A stretch of 64,000 nucleotides of DNA from Bacteroidota bacterium (GTDB taxonomy: Bacteria > Bacteroidota > Bacteroidia > Chitinophagales > Chitinophagaceae). Shown here piece after piece: positions 25,729 to 35,093 of this stretch. The stretch is from positions 310,001 to 374,000 of the forward strand of contig JAFDXL010000008.1 of assembly GCA_018267955.1 (NCBI GenBank), in the 5' to 3' direction. The notes below the pieces were generated by a model. That model made no database searches and was not told the DNA's origin. It saw only the letters and a list, made by a program, of their open reading frames with translations. The number at the start of each line of letters is the position of its first letter. The first letter of the stretch is position 1. The translations under genes were made by a program, and so were the position numbers.

Positions 25729-26626
25729 TGTTGCATTGTTACTTACCGTTTCCGCTTGCAGCTATGCCCAGGAGCTTAACTGCAAAGTGAAAATAATGCA
25801 TGAAAAGATCCAGGGGGTAGATAAGGAAGTATTTAACAGTATGGAACGTAATATCACAAGTTTCATAAACACCAGGAAATGGACTAACGATCAGTTTCAG
25901 ACAAACGAGCGTATAGATTGTAATATCATGATAAACCTGGTTAACAAACCAGACGAGGATATCTTTGAAGCCACTATGAACATACAGGCTACCAGGCCGG
26001 TGTATAATACAGGCTATACAAGCCCGCTAATCAACTTTATTGACAAAGATTTTAAATTCAGGTATAATCAGTTTACGCCATTGCAATTTGATGATAACCG
26101 TGTAGCGGGTAATGAACCCTACGCCGCTAATCTCACAGCCATGATAGCGTATTATGCTTACCTGATACTGGGTTTGGATTATGATAGTTTCGCGCTGAAT
26201 GGTGGTTCGGACTTTTTCAAAAAAGCGCAAAATGTAGTGAACAATGCACCCGAATCAGGTAAATCTATTACAGGGTGGAAGGCAGTTGACGGAAATAAAA
26301 ACCGCTATTGGATCATAGACCAATTGTTGAGCCCGCGGTATAAAGACTTCCATGATATATGGTACACTTACCATAGAAAAGGTATGGATAACATGGCTTC
26401 GAAGCCGGAAGAATCAAGGAAGGTAATACTGGAAACATTGCCCAAGCTGATCCAGATGAACAGGGAAAACCCGGGATCGATATTGCTTCAGTTTTTCTTT
26501 AATGCCAAGAGCGATGAATATGCCAGTATAGTCTCGCAAACAGATCCCGGAGAACGTACCCGCTACCTGGCTATGTTGCAACAGGTAGATGTGCAGAATG
26601 TTCAAAAATATAATAGCATTAAATAG
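25709..26626 (+). CDS. porD: Type IX secretion system protein PorD (DUF4835)
   Basis: A 305-residue exported protein: signal peptide (MRKRLFSVALLLTVSACSYAQ), then the DUF4835 sequence with typical landmarks ELNCKVKIMHEKIQGVDKEVF, FINTRKWTNDQF, NEPYAANLTAMIAYYAYLILGLDYDSF and the basic DIWYTYHRKGMD region. PorD is a periplasmic accessory factor of the T9SS. The gene overlaps coaBC by 20 nt and is followed after 2 nt by a DUF4296 gene, the arrangement expected in Bacteroidota. It provides the secretion link for the four CTD-bearing substrates in this window. Confidence 0.92.
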   Translation: MRKRLFSVALLLTVSACSYAQELNCKVKIMHEKIQGVDKEVFNSMERNITSFINTRKWTNDQFQTNERIDCNIMINLVNKPDEDIFEATMNIQATRPVYNTGYTSPLINFIDKDFKFRYNQFTPLQFDDNRVAGNEPYAANLTAMIAYYAYLILGLDYDSFALNGGSDFFKKAQNVVNNAPESGKSITGWKAVDGNKNRYWIIDQLLSPRYKDFHDIWYTYHRKGMDNMASKPEESRKVILETLPKLIQMNRENPGSILLQFFFNAKSDEYASIVSQTDPGERTRYLAMLQQVDVQNVQKYNSIK

Positions 26627-26628
26627 GG

Positions 26629-26979
26629 ATGAGAACTATTCTTACCGCTTTTATGGTTTGCGTCATACTGTCGTCGTGCAACGAAAGTAAACCCAAGGAT
26701 ATCTTAGATGCTCATCAAATGGAGGCAGTGCTCACCGATATATACCTGGCGGAAGCTAATAGTACGCTGGTAAACGACAGCGCCCACACAATTCGCAATA
26801 GGAATATAGATTCTCTTGCCGTTTATTACAAAGCTATTCTTACCCATCACAATATCAGTAAAGAAAAGCTTACCAAAAGTGTAGATTGGTACAAAAGAAA
26901 CCCTGAAGATCTTGATACCATATATGCACGTGTGATTACAGACCTCAGCAGGTTGCAAAGCCAGCATCCTCAGAAATAA
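26629..26979 (+). CDS. DUF4296 lipoprotein
   Basis: A 116-residue lipoprotein: a short signal peptide with lipobox (VCVILSSC, Cys at about residue 17), then a helical DUF4296 domain (MEAVLTDIYLAEANSTLVND ... YYKAILTHHNISKEKLTKSVDWYKRNPEDLDTIY). The function of the family is unknown. It starts 2 nt after the porD stop and is the last gene of the coaBC-porD operon, which fits an envelope role. Confidence 0.85.
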   Translation: MRTILTAFMVCVILSSCNESKPKDILDAHQMEAVLTDIYLAEANSTLVNDSAHTIRNRNIDSLAVYYKAILTHHNISKEKLTKSVDWYKRNPEDLDTIYARVITDLSRLQSQHPQK

Positions 26980-26985
26980 TAAAAC

Positions 26986-28176
26986 CTACTTGAGTTTCGA
27001 TAAGGCTGCAGCCATACGTTCCATGGCAACGCGGAGCTTATCCATAGAAGTAGCAAAAGACAGGCGAATACAGTTGTCATTGCCAAATGCTCCTCCGTTT
27101 ACGGTGCTGATATGTGCGTTATACATCAGGTACATAGAGAAGTCCTCATCGTTTTTGATGATGGTTTCTCCGTCTGATTTTCCGAAGAATGAACTGATGT
27201 TAGGAAAAGCATAGAAAGCCCCTTCCGGCACATTGATAGAAATGCCCGGTATTGCTCTTAGCGCTTCGATCACGTAGTCCCTGCGTTCGCGAAATGCATC
27301 ACGCATTTTATAGGTTTCTTCAAGGCTTGAGGTAAGTGCTGTAATAGCAGCACGCTGTGTGATGGAGTTGGCTCCCGATGTAAACTGTCCCTGGAATTTT
27401 TCGCAAGCCTGTACGAGTTCCTTAGGGCCGGCAAGATAGCCAAGGCGCCATCCTGTCATCGCAAAGCCTTTTGATAACCCGTTCACAATTATAACCCGAT
27501 CTCTCAATTCAGTAAACTGGCCAATGCTTTCGTGCCTGCCCTTGTAATTAATATATTCGTATATCTCGTCGCTGATAATAGCAACCTGTGGATGCCGATT
27601 AAATACTTCAGCTAAAGCAGCTAATTCGTCTTTTGAATAGACACTGCCGGTAGGGTTGCAGGGAGAAGAAAATATGAATAACCTGGTTTTTGGCGTTATA
27701 GCTTGTTCTAACCTGTCGGCAGTAAGCTTAAAGTCTGTATCGATGGTACACGGCAGGAATTTATTGATGCCCTCTGCCAGGGATACCAAAGCACCATAAG
27801 TTACCCAATATGGGGTAGGTATAATTACTTCGTCGCCCGGGTTTATGATGGAAAGTATTGCATTGGCCAGAGATTGCTTGGCGCCTGTAGATACTATAAT
27901 CTCATCAGCACTATATTCAAGATCATTATCACGTTTTAACTTCTTACTGATAGCTTCTCTCAATTCAGGATAGCCCGCTACAGGAGGATATTTAGTGTAT
28001 CCTTGTTCCATAGCCAGTGTTGCTGCATCATCAATAAATTCAGGTGTGGCAAAATCAGGTTCTCCCAGGCTCAGATCTATTATATCAATTCCTTTAGCTC
28101 TTAATTCGCGGCTCAATTTGGCCATTTTTATCGTCTGTGGCTCGGCGATACGATTCAGTCGTTGTGCTAATTGCAT
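26986..28176 (-). CDS. PLP-dependent aminotransferase, aspartate aminotransferase class I
   Basis: A 396-residue fold-type I enzyme of the AspC/prephenate aminotransferase (1-beta) group. Landmarks are SLGEPDF near the N-terminus, YTKYPPVAGYPELREAI, the cofactor-binding SSPCNPTGSVYS and SDEIYEYI, the PLP lysine K236 in NGLSKGFAMTGWRLGYL, and a C-terminal RLSFATS with the carboxylate-binding Arg. It probably transfers the amino group between glutamate/2-oxoglutarate and aspartate/oxaloacetate or related acids. It converges on the DUF4296 gene with a 6-nt gap. A -7 box match (TAAATTTG, minus strand, 28200-28207) lies 23 nt upstream. Confidence 0.94.
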   Translation of the reverse strand: MQLAQRLNRIAEPQTIKMAKLSRELRAKGIDIIDLSLGEPDFATPEFIDDAATLAMEQGYTKYPPVAGYPELREAISKKLKRDNDLEYSADEIIVSTGAKQSLANAILSIINPGDEVIIPTPYWVTYGALVSLAEGINKFLPCTIDTDFKLTADRLEQAITPKTRLFIFSSPCNPTGSVYSKDELAALAEVFNRHPQVAIISDEIYEYINYKGRHESIGQFTELRDRVIIVNGLSKGFAMTGWRLGYLAGPKELVQACEKFQGQFTSGANSITQRAAITALTSSLEETYKMRDAFRERRDYVIEALRAIPGISINVPEGAFYAFPNISSFFGKSDGETIIKNDEDFSMYLMYNAHISTVNGGAFGNDNCIRLSFATSMDKLRVAMERMAAALSKLK

Positions 28177-28248
28177 GTGTAATACTGCCGTTAAAGCGAC
28201 AAATTTAAGTAAGAATACCTGTTAAATTGATTTTCCTCCTGTTAAAAA

Positions 28249-28764
28249 CTACATGTGTGTATACGCAGTAGTAAAGAAAAAGAGATACAATGCAACTATT
28301 ACGATGATACCTATTACTACAGAAAGAAACAGGATAGTTTTTTTATAAGCGCCGTTGATCGTTTTTATGCGATGCAGCTCACTTACATTGTTCAGGATGT
28401 TTTCCATGCGTGAAAATGCAGTTTCTCCTTTTACAACGTAATCATAGGCCCCATATTTCATACTGTCAATAGCTACATCGATCTTGTCTTGCCCGGAAAG
28501 CATAATTACTTGTGTTGCCGGGCTTTTTTCCTTTATCCTTTTCAGGATGGAAACCCCGTTTTCGGCATCAGGCTTATGAGCATTCAGGTGAAAGTCCAGT
28601 ACAATGACCTCCGGGTTGAGATTCAGATTACTTATTGCTTCTTCCCCATTGTCGAAAGTTTTAATATTATAAAGGAACCTTTCTGACAGATAGTCTTTGA
28701 GCATTTCATTCTGGATAGGTTCGTCGTCTACCAGAAAGATGTAACGTGAATGTTCTGTAGCCAT
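28249..28764 (-). CDS. Response regulator receiver protein with a C-terminal membrane anchor
   Basis: A 171-residue protein with a receiver domain (1 to about 125): acidic pair in LVDDEPIQNEM, phospho-acceptor D57 in VIVLDFHL, the switch Ser in VIMLSGQD and the conserved Lys in DYVVKGE. There is no DNA-binding output domain. Instead a short linker leads to one hydrophobic helix (ILFLSVVIGIIVIVALYLFFF, written here in part, residues 145-166) and five terminal residues, so the protein should be tail-anchored in the cytoplasmic membrane with the receiver inside. No kinase is adjacent; the hybrid kinase at 35094 is the nearest candidate partner. Confidence 0.88.
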   Translation of the reverse strand: MATEHSRYIFLVDDEPIQNEMLKDYLSERFLYNIKTFDNGEEAISNLNLNPEVIVLDFHLNAHKPDAENGVSILKRIKEKSPATQVIMLSGQDKIDVAIDSMKYGAYDYVVKGETAFSRMENILNNVSELHRIKTINGAYKKTILFLSVVIGIIVIVALYLFFFTTAYTHM

Positions 28765-28838
28765 TGATGATTCAATTTCGTGAAAAATAGAAAAAATATT
28801 TAAAAGTTAAAAGGTGTTTGGTCAGTATTCAAAAATAA

Positions 28839-28862
28839 AAGAGCCCCGATTTCGGGGCTCTT
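28839..28862 (-). terminator. Intrinsic terminator of the 2004-residue T9SS substrate gene
   Basis: Perfect stem AAGAGCCCCGA / TCGGGGCTCTT with a 2-nt loop, 18 nt past the stop codon; on the minus strand it is followed by TTATTTTTG. Confidence 0.85.
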
Positions 28863-28880
28863 CATATATTAATAAATGGT

Positions 28881-31800
28881 TTATTGTTTTGTGAATAGTG
28901 TTGATGTAGATATCTGTTCCGACAGATTAACAACCTGCAGTGTATAAACCCCTGCTGCTAATCCACTTACATCTAGTGTTGTAGCCCTGGTGTTATTAAA
29001 GTCCACGGTAACAACCTTTACAACCTGGCCCACCTTGTTCAGTACCCTGATATCTGTTTTGCCATGTATCGGGTTACTAAAACTGATGGTAAGTTTGGCA
29101 TCGGCAACCGGGTTAGGGTATACGGATAAAGTATTCTTTTCATTGCCGGCTACACTATTTACACTTAATGCAGGATCTACAATCAGTGTTGTCACTGTAC
29201 TCGTTGTAGTGAGCGGCGCACATGTGGTGCCTTTAACAACACAGCGGTAGGTGTTTTCACTCATGTCAAAACCAACAGGACTGATGGTGAGCGCATTCGT
29301 TTGTGTACCGGAATACGGCGGTGTTTCCTGCAGGTCTGTAAAGCCGGTATTGTTATGGTTTTCCTGCCATTGGTATTCAGTAGCCGTATTAGGAACTGTA
29401 AAGGTTACAGACCCAAAGAACGGTGCAACTTCCTTAACTGGTAATGCCACCGGTTTCAGGTTTACTTTCACAGGTATATCTGTTGTATATACTGTCTGAT
29501 GGCAGAACACCGTTTCAGTAACCATACATCTGTATATAGTACCATCGGCAGTTCCCGGTGTATTTGTGAAAGTGAGTGTGGCAGTATTAGCACCAGAATA
29601 TGGAGGAATGTTTACTATGTCCGTATAAGAACCATTCGATTCTTTTATTTGCCATTGGTATAGCAGTCCACCACCATAGGCGCCTACGCTAAGGCTGGTA
29701 TTCGCATTCTCACAAACGGTATCGGTAAGCGGTTGTGATGCAATGCCAACAGGGTCGTATACACCTAATGTCAGCGCCTGTGATGTAACGGATGGAGAGC
29801 AGTTGCCACTTACCACACAACGGAACAGATAACCGTTCATATTGCTGCTGACAGACACAATCTTCAGTACCGGGTTGGTTTGTCCCTGGTATTGCGGCGT
29901 GTTAGGCACATTCACAAAGCCAGCGCCCATATTTACCTGCCATTGATAATTCAGGCCTGAGCCAACTGCGGCAACATTGAAAGTAACTGCAGATTTAGGG
30001 CAAAGCATTGCAGGGCCTGATTTACTTACATTTACGATCATTGGCAGATCATACATCGTAAGTATGGCATCATTTGATGTAATGCTTGGCGCACATCCTG
30101 TAGATACGATACAACGATATTTATTATTGTATAATGGAATGTTTGCTGTAACCGTAAGGCCTCCGGTTGTAACGCCGCTATAAGTACTGTTATTGGACAG
30201 GTTTACATATCCCGATCCGTCATCAACCTGCCATTGGTAAGTGTAAGAAGGGTATGCCTGTCCGCCTACACCAATGGTAAATTGGGTAACCCCACCGGCA
30301 CAAACTACCTTATCAGATGGTTGGGTAGTGATGGTTGGCGGAGTATTAACATGGAGCAATCGTGTAGTACTGGTAACGGCGGGGCTGCATATGCCAGATA
30401 TAATACAATGATATCTGTATCCATTCATGGTTGCCGGTACGCTGCTCATCGTTAATGTTGCAGAGGTGGCGCCACTGTATGTTGCATTATTTGTTATTGC
30501 CGTAAAGCCAGATCCGGTGTTCACTTCCCATTGATAGGTAAGGCCGGTACCAATAGCAGCAACAGTCATGCTGGCATTATTGCCTGCACACGTCACAGCA
30601 TCAGATGGGTTAGTATTGATGAACGGCAGTTGGTTTACTGTAAGCCTTGCTACATTTGACGTTACAGTAGGGGTACATGTACCCGATATAATGCAACGAT
30701 ATTGTGTGCCATTCAGGTAGTATGGCGTATTGGTAATGGTGAGTGTCGCCGTAGTAATATTTGAAAACGGAGCACCGACATGTACATTGGCCCAGGTAGC
30801 GCCATTATCTGTACTAACCTGCCATTGGTATGTAAGCGCTGTTCCGGTAGCGGTAACACTAAATGTTGTAGTAGCTGTACCTTCACATGCAGTTGTGGTG
30901 GCCACCGGTTGGGTAGTGATTAACGGCGAAGTATTTACAGTAAGTGTTACTGCATTAGATGTTAACGTTGGTGCACATATTGCAGTACCTACACATCGAT
31001 AAATATATCCGTTCATAGTTGCAGGCGGAGCGGTAAGTGTAAGTGTGCTGGTTGATGAGCCACTATAAACTCCTCCATCGCTTAATGCAGTGAAACCTGA
31101 ACCGGTATTTACATACCACTGATAAGTAAGTCCGGATCCTGTGCCTGTAAATGAGAATGATGTATTGCTACCGAAGCAGATAGTCTTGTTTGTAGGTTGA
31201 CTAACGATAGCAGGTATCGTGTTTACGGTAAGTGTGGCAGTTGTTGTGTTAACTATAGGGCCGCAAACACCAGTCAATACGCATCTGTACTTATACCCAT
31301 TCTTTGCAGCTATAACATTTGTCAGAGTTAATGATGTTGTAGTGCTGCCGCTATAAATGCCTGTTGTATCTGACAGATTAGCGAAGCCGGAGCCGTTATC
31401 TACCTGCCATTGATAGCTGATAGATGTGCCCGTTGCAGTAACTGTAAAACTGGTATTGGAGCCGACGCACACCGATTGGTTAGCAGGAGATGCAGATAGT
31501 GTAACAGGACTATTTACTGTAAGTTTCACGGTATCTGAAGTAATCACCGGTGAACAAGTACCGGTAACAACGCACTTGTACAAGTTGCCGTTCAATGCGG
31601 TTGGAGGTGTTGTTAATGATAACGTGCTTGTTGCAGATCCACTATAGACACCGCCATCATTCAATGCTACAAAGCCGCTGCCGGTATTTTCATACCACTG
31701 ATAAGAGAGGCCTGTACCTGTAGCATTATAAGTAAATGAAGCATTGCTGCCCAGGCATATAGTGCTGGAAGAAGGCTGTGTTGTTGCTCGTGGGATACTA

Positions 31801-34800
31801 TTTACAGTAAGTGCAGCAGCAGTGCTGGTAACTGAAGGTGTACAAATGCCACCTACTATACAGCGATATTGGTAGCCGTTATAAGCAGGAGCAGGATTGG
31901 TTAATGATAAAGTAGCAGTTGTAGCACCGCTATAAATACTGTTGTTTATAACATTTGCAAATCCTGAACCGTCATCTACCTGCCATTGATAGGTGCTATC
32001 TGTACCTGTTGCAGTAACAGAGAAGCTGGTATTAGCGCCTTCACATATAGTGCTATTGACAGGCGAAGAAGTGATTGCAGGTAATTGATTTACTTTTAGT
32101 GTTACAGGTACATACAATCCATCGGTACAAGATTGATACCTGATCACCCCGTTGAAAACGCGTGGTGAGAAGAATCCTCCGCCGACACCGAATATACCTT
32201 GCGATCCCTTTCCCTCTTTTATCTGTAAGTCTACATTTTGCGCATATACATTGCCGATGGCTGTACCGTTGGTGTAGTTAATATAAATGCCGGGGTTGGA
32301 TGATACTATATAGAATGCGTAGTCATTGTTTGCAGAGAGGCTAAGTTGCAGGTTGACCGGAATAGAAAGGGCAATTCCGGCGGTACCTGATACCACGGAC
32401 GATGCCAGCAATGTCCAGTTAGCCGGTGTATATTCAGAACCAACATGGGTGCCTGTTTTATAGTATATCTGGAAATTAAATGTTCCTGACTGATTAGGCA
32501 TTACATCAAAGCCTGTAACAATAATATTGCGTTTAGCATGAACATCATACATAATACCATCCTGCCTGTTGCCACCTGCATAAGTTGTAAACAGGTTGCC
32601 TAATGCAGTAACAGATTGTGCGTAGTATGTTGCGTTGGTGGTAACACCAGGTAGCGTCAGTGTATCTCCGAACGCCACTGATGATCCGCCATTAGAGGCT
32701 GCGTACCATACGGTCAATCCGGTAGGTGAGTTTGTGGCAACCAGGTGGGCTGTGCTACCGCTACAAACAGTATCATTTTTAGTAGATACTATATGCGGAA
32801 GTGTGGTAACGGTTAAAGTGTCTTCGTTCGTAGTTACTGATGGCGAACAAGTGCCGGAGATAATACAACGGTAGATGTAACCGGACATAGCTGTGGTAAC
32901 ACTGCTGATCGTTAATTCACCGGAAGTGTTAAGTGAATAAGGGCTGGCAATAGTTAGGTTAGAAAAGCCACTACCAGTATTGATCTGCCATTGGTAACTT
33001 AAGTTTGTACCGGTTGCTCCAAGTGTAAAGGCCGCACCGCTGCCACTACAAGCCAATACATTTCCTGGTTGTGAAGTTATTGCGGGAGCAGTATCAACAT
33101 TTAAAGTAACAGTATCTGATACTAATGTGTCGTTACACTGGTCAATAGCTTTGCAAATAAATTTGTAGCCGTTCATAGAGGCTGTTGCAGCCGTGATGTT
33201 TAATGTAGCACTTGTAGTATTAGAATATGGAGCGGAGGCCGGTACATTGGCATAACCTGCTCCGCTATTTACCATCCATTGGTATGTTACGCCGGTTGTA
33301 GTGCTCAATCCCATCGTAAAAGATGTATTGGATCCTTCGCAGATGGTTACTGAAGATGGGTTAGATACGATAGAAGCGGGTGAGTTAATTGTAGCGGTAA
33401 CTACGTTTGTTGTGTCTATTGTAGCACAGTAGTTTTGAACGATACAACGATACATACGGCCTGAATATGCGGATGTAATGTTGCTAATGATCATCTGCGA
33501 ATAGCTTGTTGTAGAAGTAAGTGCAACATAATTTGTCGCAACATTAACTCCTGAAAGTGTATGCCATCCGGACCCGGAATTTTCTTGCCAGATATAATAA
33601 TTACCTGCTCCCGAAGAATAAGTACTTGCGGATATCATGCCGCCCAGGCATGCGGCCATATTTGTAGAGTCTGGCTGGGTAGTAATAACAGCAGGAGTGC
33701 TTACTACTATGTTTACTGCATTCGAAGTAACTGTTTTTCCGCATGCGCCAATTGCATTGCAACGGAAATAGTAACCGTTCATTGATGGGTTTACAGCGCT
33801 TACGTGTACATAGTTGGACGTGCTGCCACTAATTACGCCGGTATCACTAAGGTTTACCCAACCTGAGCCTGTATTTATTTGCCACTGGTAAGCTGTTGCA
33901 CCTGTAGCGGTGATGCCAAAGTTAACGATGTCGCCATCGCAAAGATTAGCGCCCGATGGCTGGTTGACGATAGTTACATAATTGGTGTCCCCAACATAGT
34001 AAGTGGGAGTAGCTGTAATGTTGGTATTGGTATCTAGTGTATAAAAGTGGAAATCGGGATATCCGTAGTGGTAATTGCTTAAGGTGCTTGTAGGGAATGT
34101 GGTTTGAGTACAGCTATTACAATACCTCATATCGTAGTAGGTAAGAGCTGAATTGATTTGACTACTATTGCCAAAATAATATCCATCAGAAGAGCCCTGG
34201 TAAAGTTCCAGTACGTATTGTTGGTTCTTATTTAGCCAGATAGGTGAAGCAAGTGGACCGTATACATAGGTACCGGCGGAACCTGATACCTGCGACTGCT
34301 GAACTACACCTTGTGTTGAATAGTCGAATAAAGTAACATAACGCGTGGTACCCGTCGGTTCTCTTTTACCAAATTCGGTAACAATTATGGTAGAGTTTGG
34401 CGAAAAACGGAAACCACGTTGGCTATTCCCTACGCCTCCCGCGCTTCCGCTAGCTACAGAATCTGTTGCAGAAAATGGGCCGAAGAATGTTGCAAGTGTA
34501 GATGCCGCGCTGGCTCCTGAATTCCCATAGAACATATAAACAACCTGGCTGGAAGCAGCTTTTAAGCTATCTATCCTGATCCATATCTTGGTCATAGACG
34601 AATTCATGCCAGAGTCTATATAATAGCTATATAGCTTCGACATGCTACAATCGCTGCTAAACCTGATATCTCTACCATCAGACTGCATATAACCTGCAGA
34701 TACCAGTGATGCGGTGTTAACATAGATTGGAACCTGGTAATTTACTAATAATGGGTTTGCATTATTATCTATACGTATAGGTATAGAATAAGACCATTGT

Positions 34801-34895
34801 CCATTTGCTGCAGACGATACTAACAAAAACAATACAATGTAAATGTTAAGGATACGTACACGCGAAAGGAATACACCGCGTAGATGTCTCTTCAT
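28881..34895 (-). CDS. Giant Ig-like-repeat T9SS substrate with DUF2341 and type A sorting domains
   Basis: A 2004-residue secreted protein. A signal segment (RILNIYIVLFLLVSSAANGQ) is followed by a DUF2341 domain (WSYSIPIRIDNNANPLLVNYQVP ... VVYMFYGNSGA, about residues 33-145), then about fourteen Ig-like repeats of 85-95 residues. Each carries a CxG-x-N(T/A)SF strand, a YQWQVNxGSGF core, SGxxTxTLTLT and MNGYxYRCxVxGxCxPxVTS. One divergent repeat (around residues 700-780) precedes a non-repeat insertion of about 150 residues. The C-terminus is a type A T9SS sorting domain (LSVYPNPVAD ... STSTLFTKQ). Paired cysteines in each repeat suggest disulphides. Probable surface adhesin or matrix protein; ligand unknown. 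Confidence 0.9.
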   Translation of the reverse strand: MKRHLRGVFLSRVRILNIYIVLFLLVSSAANGQWSYSIPIRIDNNANPLLVNYQVPIYVNTASLVSAGYMQSDGRDIRFSSDCSMSKLYSYYIDSGMNSSMTKIWIRIDSLKAASSQVVYMFYGNSGASAASTLATFFGPFSATDSVASGSAGGVGNSQRGFRFSPNSTIIVTEFGKREPTGTTRYVTLFDYSTQGVVQQSQVSGSAGTYVYGPLASPIWLNKNQQYVLELYQGSSDGYYFGNSSQINSALTYYDMRYCNSCTQTTFPTSTLSNYHYGYPDFHFYTLDTNTNITATPTYYVGDTNYVTIVNQPSGANLCDGDIVNFGITATGATAYQWQINTGSGWVNLSDTGVISGSTSNYVHVSAVNPSMNGYYFRCNAIGACGKTVTSNAVNIVVSTPAVITTQPDSTNMAACLGGMISASTYSSGAGNYYIWQENSGSGWHTLSGVNVATNYVALTSTTSYSQMIISNITSAYSGRMYRCIVQNYCATIDTTNVVTATINSPASIVSNPSSVTICEGSNTSFTMGLSTTTGVTYQWMVNSGAGYANVPASAPYSNTTSATLNITAATASMNGYKFICKAIDQCNDTLVSDTVTLNVDTAPAITSQPGNVLACSGSGAAFTLGATGTNLSYQWQINTGSGFSNLTIASPYSLNTSGELTISSVTTAMSGYIYRCIISGTCSPSVTTNEDTLTVTTLPHIVSTKNDTVCSGSTAHLVATNSPTGLTVWYAASNGGSSVAFGDTLTLPGVTTNATYYAQSVTALGNLFTTYAGGNRQDGIMYDVHAKRNIIVTGFDVMPNQSGTFNFQIYYKTGTHVGSEYTPANWTLLASSVVSGTAGIALSIPVNLQLSLSANNDYAFYIVSSNPGIYINYTNGTAIGNVYAQNVDLQIKEGKGSQGIFGVGGGFFSPRVFNGVIRYQSCTDGLYVPVTLKVNQLPAITSSPVNSTICEGANTSFSVTATGTDSTYQWQVDDGSGFANVINNSIYSGATTATLSLTNPAPAYNGYQYRCIVGGICTPSVTSTAAALTVNSIPRATTQPSSSTICLGSNASFTYNATGTGLSYQWYENTGSGFVALNDGGVYSGSATSTLSLTTPPTALNGNLYKCVVTGTCSPVITSDTVKLTVNSPVTLSASPANQSVCVGSNTSFTVTATGTSISYQWQVDNGSGFANLSDTTGIYSGSTTTSLTLTNVIAAKNGYKYRCVLTGVCGPIVNTTTATLTVNTIPAIVSQPTNKTICFGSNTSFSFTGTGSGLTYQWYVNTGSGFTALSDGGVYSGSSTSTLTLTAPPATMNGYIYRCVGTAICAPTLTSNAVTLTVNTSPLITTQPVATTTACEGTATTTFSVTATGTALTYQWQVSTDNGATWANVHVGAPFSNITTATLTITNTPYYLNGTQYRCIISGTCTPTVTSNVARLTVNQLPFINTNPSDAVTCAGNNASMTVAAIGTGLTYQWEVNTGSGFTAITNNATYSGATSATLTMSSVPATMNGYRYHCIISGICSPAVTSTTRLLHVNTPPTITTQPSDKVVCAGGVTQFTIGVGGQAYPSYTYQWQVDDGSGYVNLSNNSTYSGVTTGGLTVTANIPLYNNKYRCIVSTGCAPSITSNDAILTMYDLPMIVNVSKSGPAMLCPKSAVTFNVAAVGSGLNYQWQVNMGAGFVNVPNTPQYQGQTNPVLKIVSVSSNMNGYLFRCVVSGNCSPSVTSQALTLGVYDPVGIASQPLTDTVCENANTSLSVGAYGGGLLYQWQIKESNGSYTDIVNIPPYSGANTATLTFTNTPGTADGTIYRCMVTETVFCHQTVYTTDIPVKVNLKPVALPVKEVAPFFGSVTFTVPNTATEYQWQENHNNTGFTDLQETPPYSGTQTNALTISPVGFDMSENTYRCVVKGTTCAPLTTTSTVTTLIVDPALSVNSVAGNEKNTLSVYPNPVADAKLTISFSNPIHGKTDIRVLNKVGQVVKVVTVDFNNTRATTLDVSGLAAGVYTLQVVNLSEQISTSTLFTKQ

Positions 34896-34931
34896 TTTTG
34901 GGCTTTTTAAAAGAAAGTTAAAACTCTATAT

Positions 34932-34955
34932 GTGCGTTAAATGCGCACAAATATA
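34932..34955 (-). promoter_or_regulatory. Promoter-like -7 box and leader hairpin of the giant T9SS substrate gene
   Basis: Minus strand TATATTTG at 34955-34948 is a full TAnnTTTG match 53 nt upstream of the start. Immediately downstream on the transcript, GTGCG-CATTTAA-CGCAC could form a small 5' hairpin that might stabilise the long mRNA. The -33 element is weak. Confidence 0.35.
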
Positions 34956-35093
34956 ATTAAAGCCAAATAATAAAGATTTATTTAACGGTTAAAGTATTTG
35001 TTATTAGCTCGTTAACGGATATGATAAGTATTTCAATGTGAAATATTGAATTATTAACTTTTGGCTAAAATTAATCATTGATTAAAGTCAAGG

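Noticed and set aside
28881-34895. Regularly spaced similar DNA segments that could suggest a CRISPR-like or satellite array
   Set aside because: The periodicity (about 260-280 bp) is the codon-level reflection of Ig-like protein repeats in one continuous reading frame; units are diverged and there are no identical short repeats with spacers.
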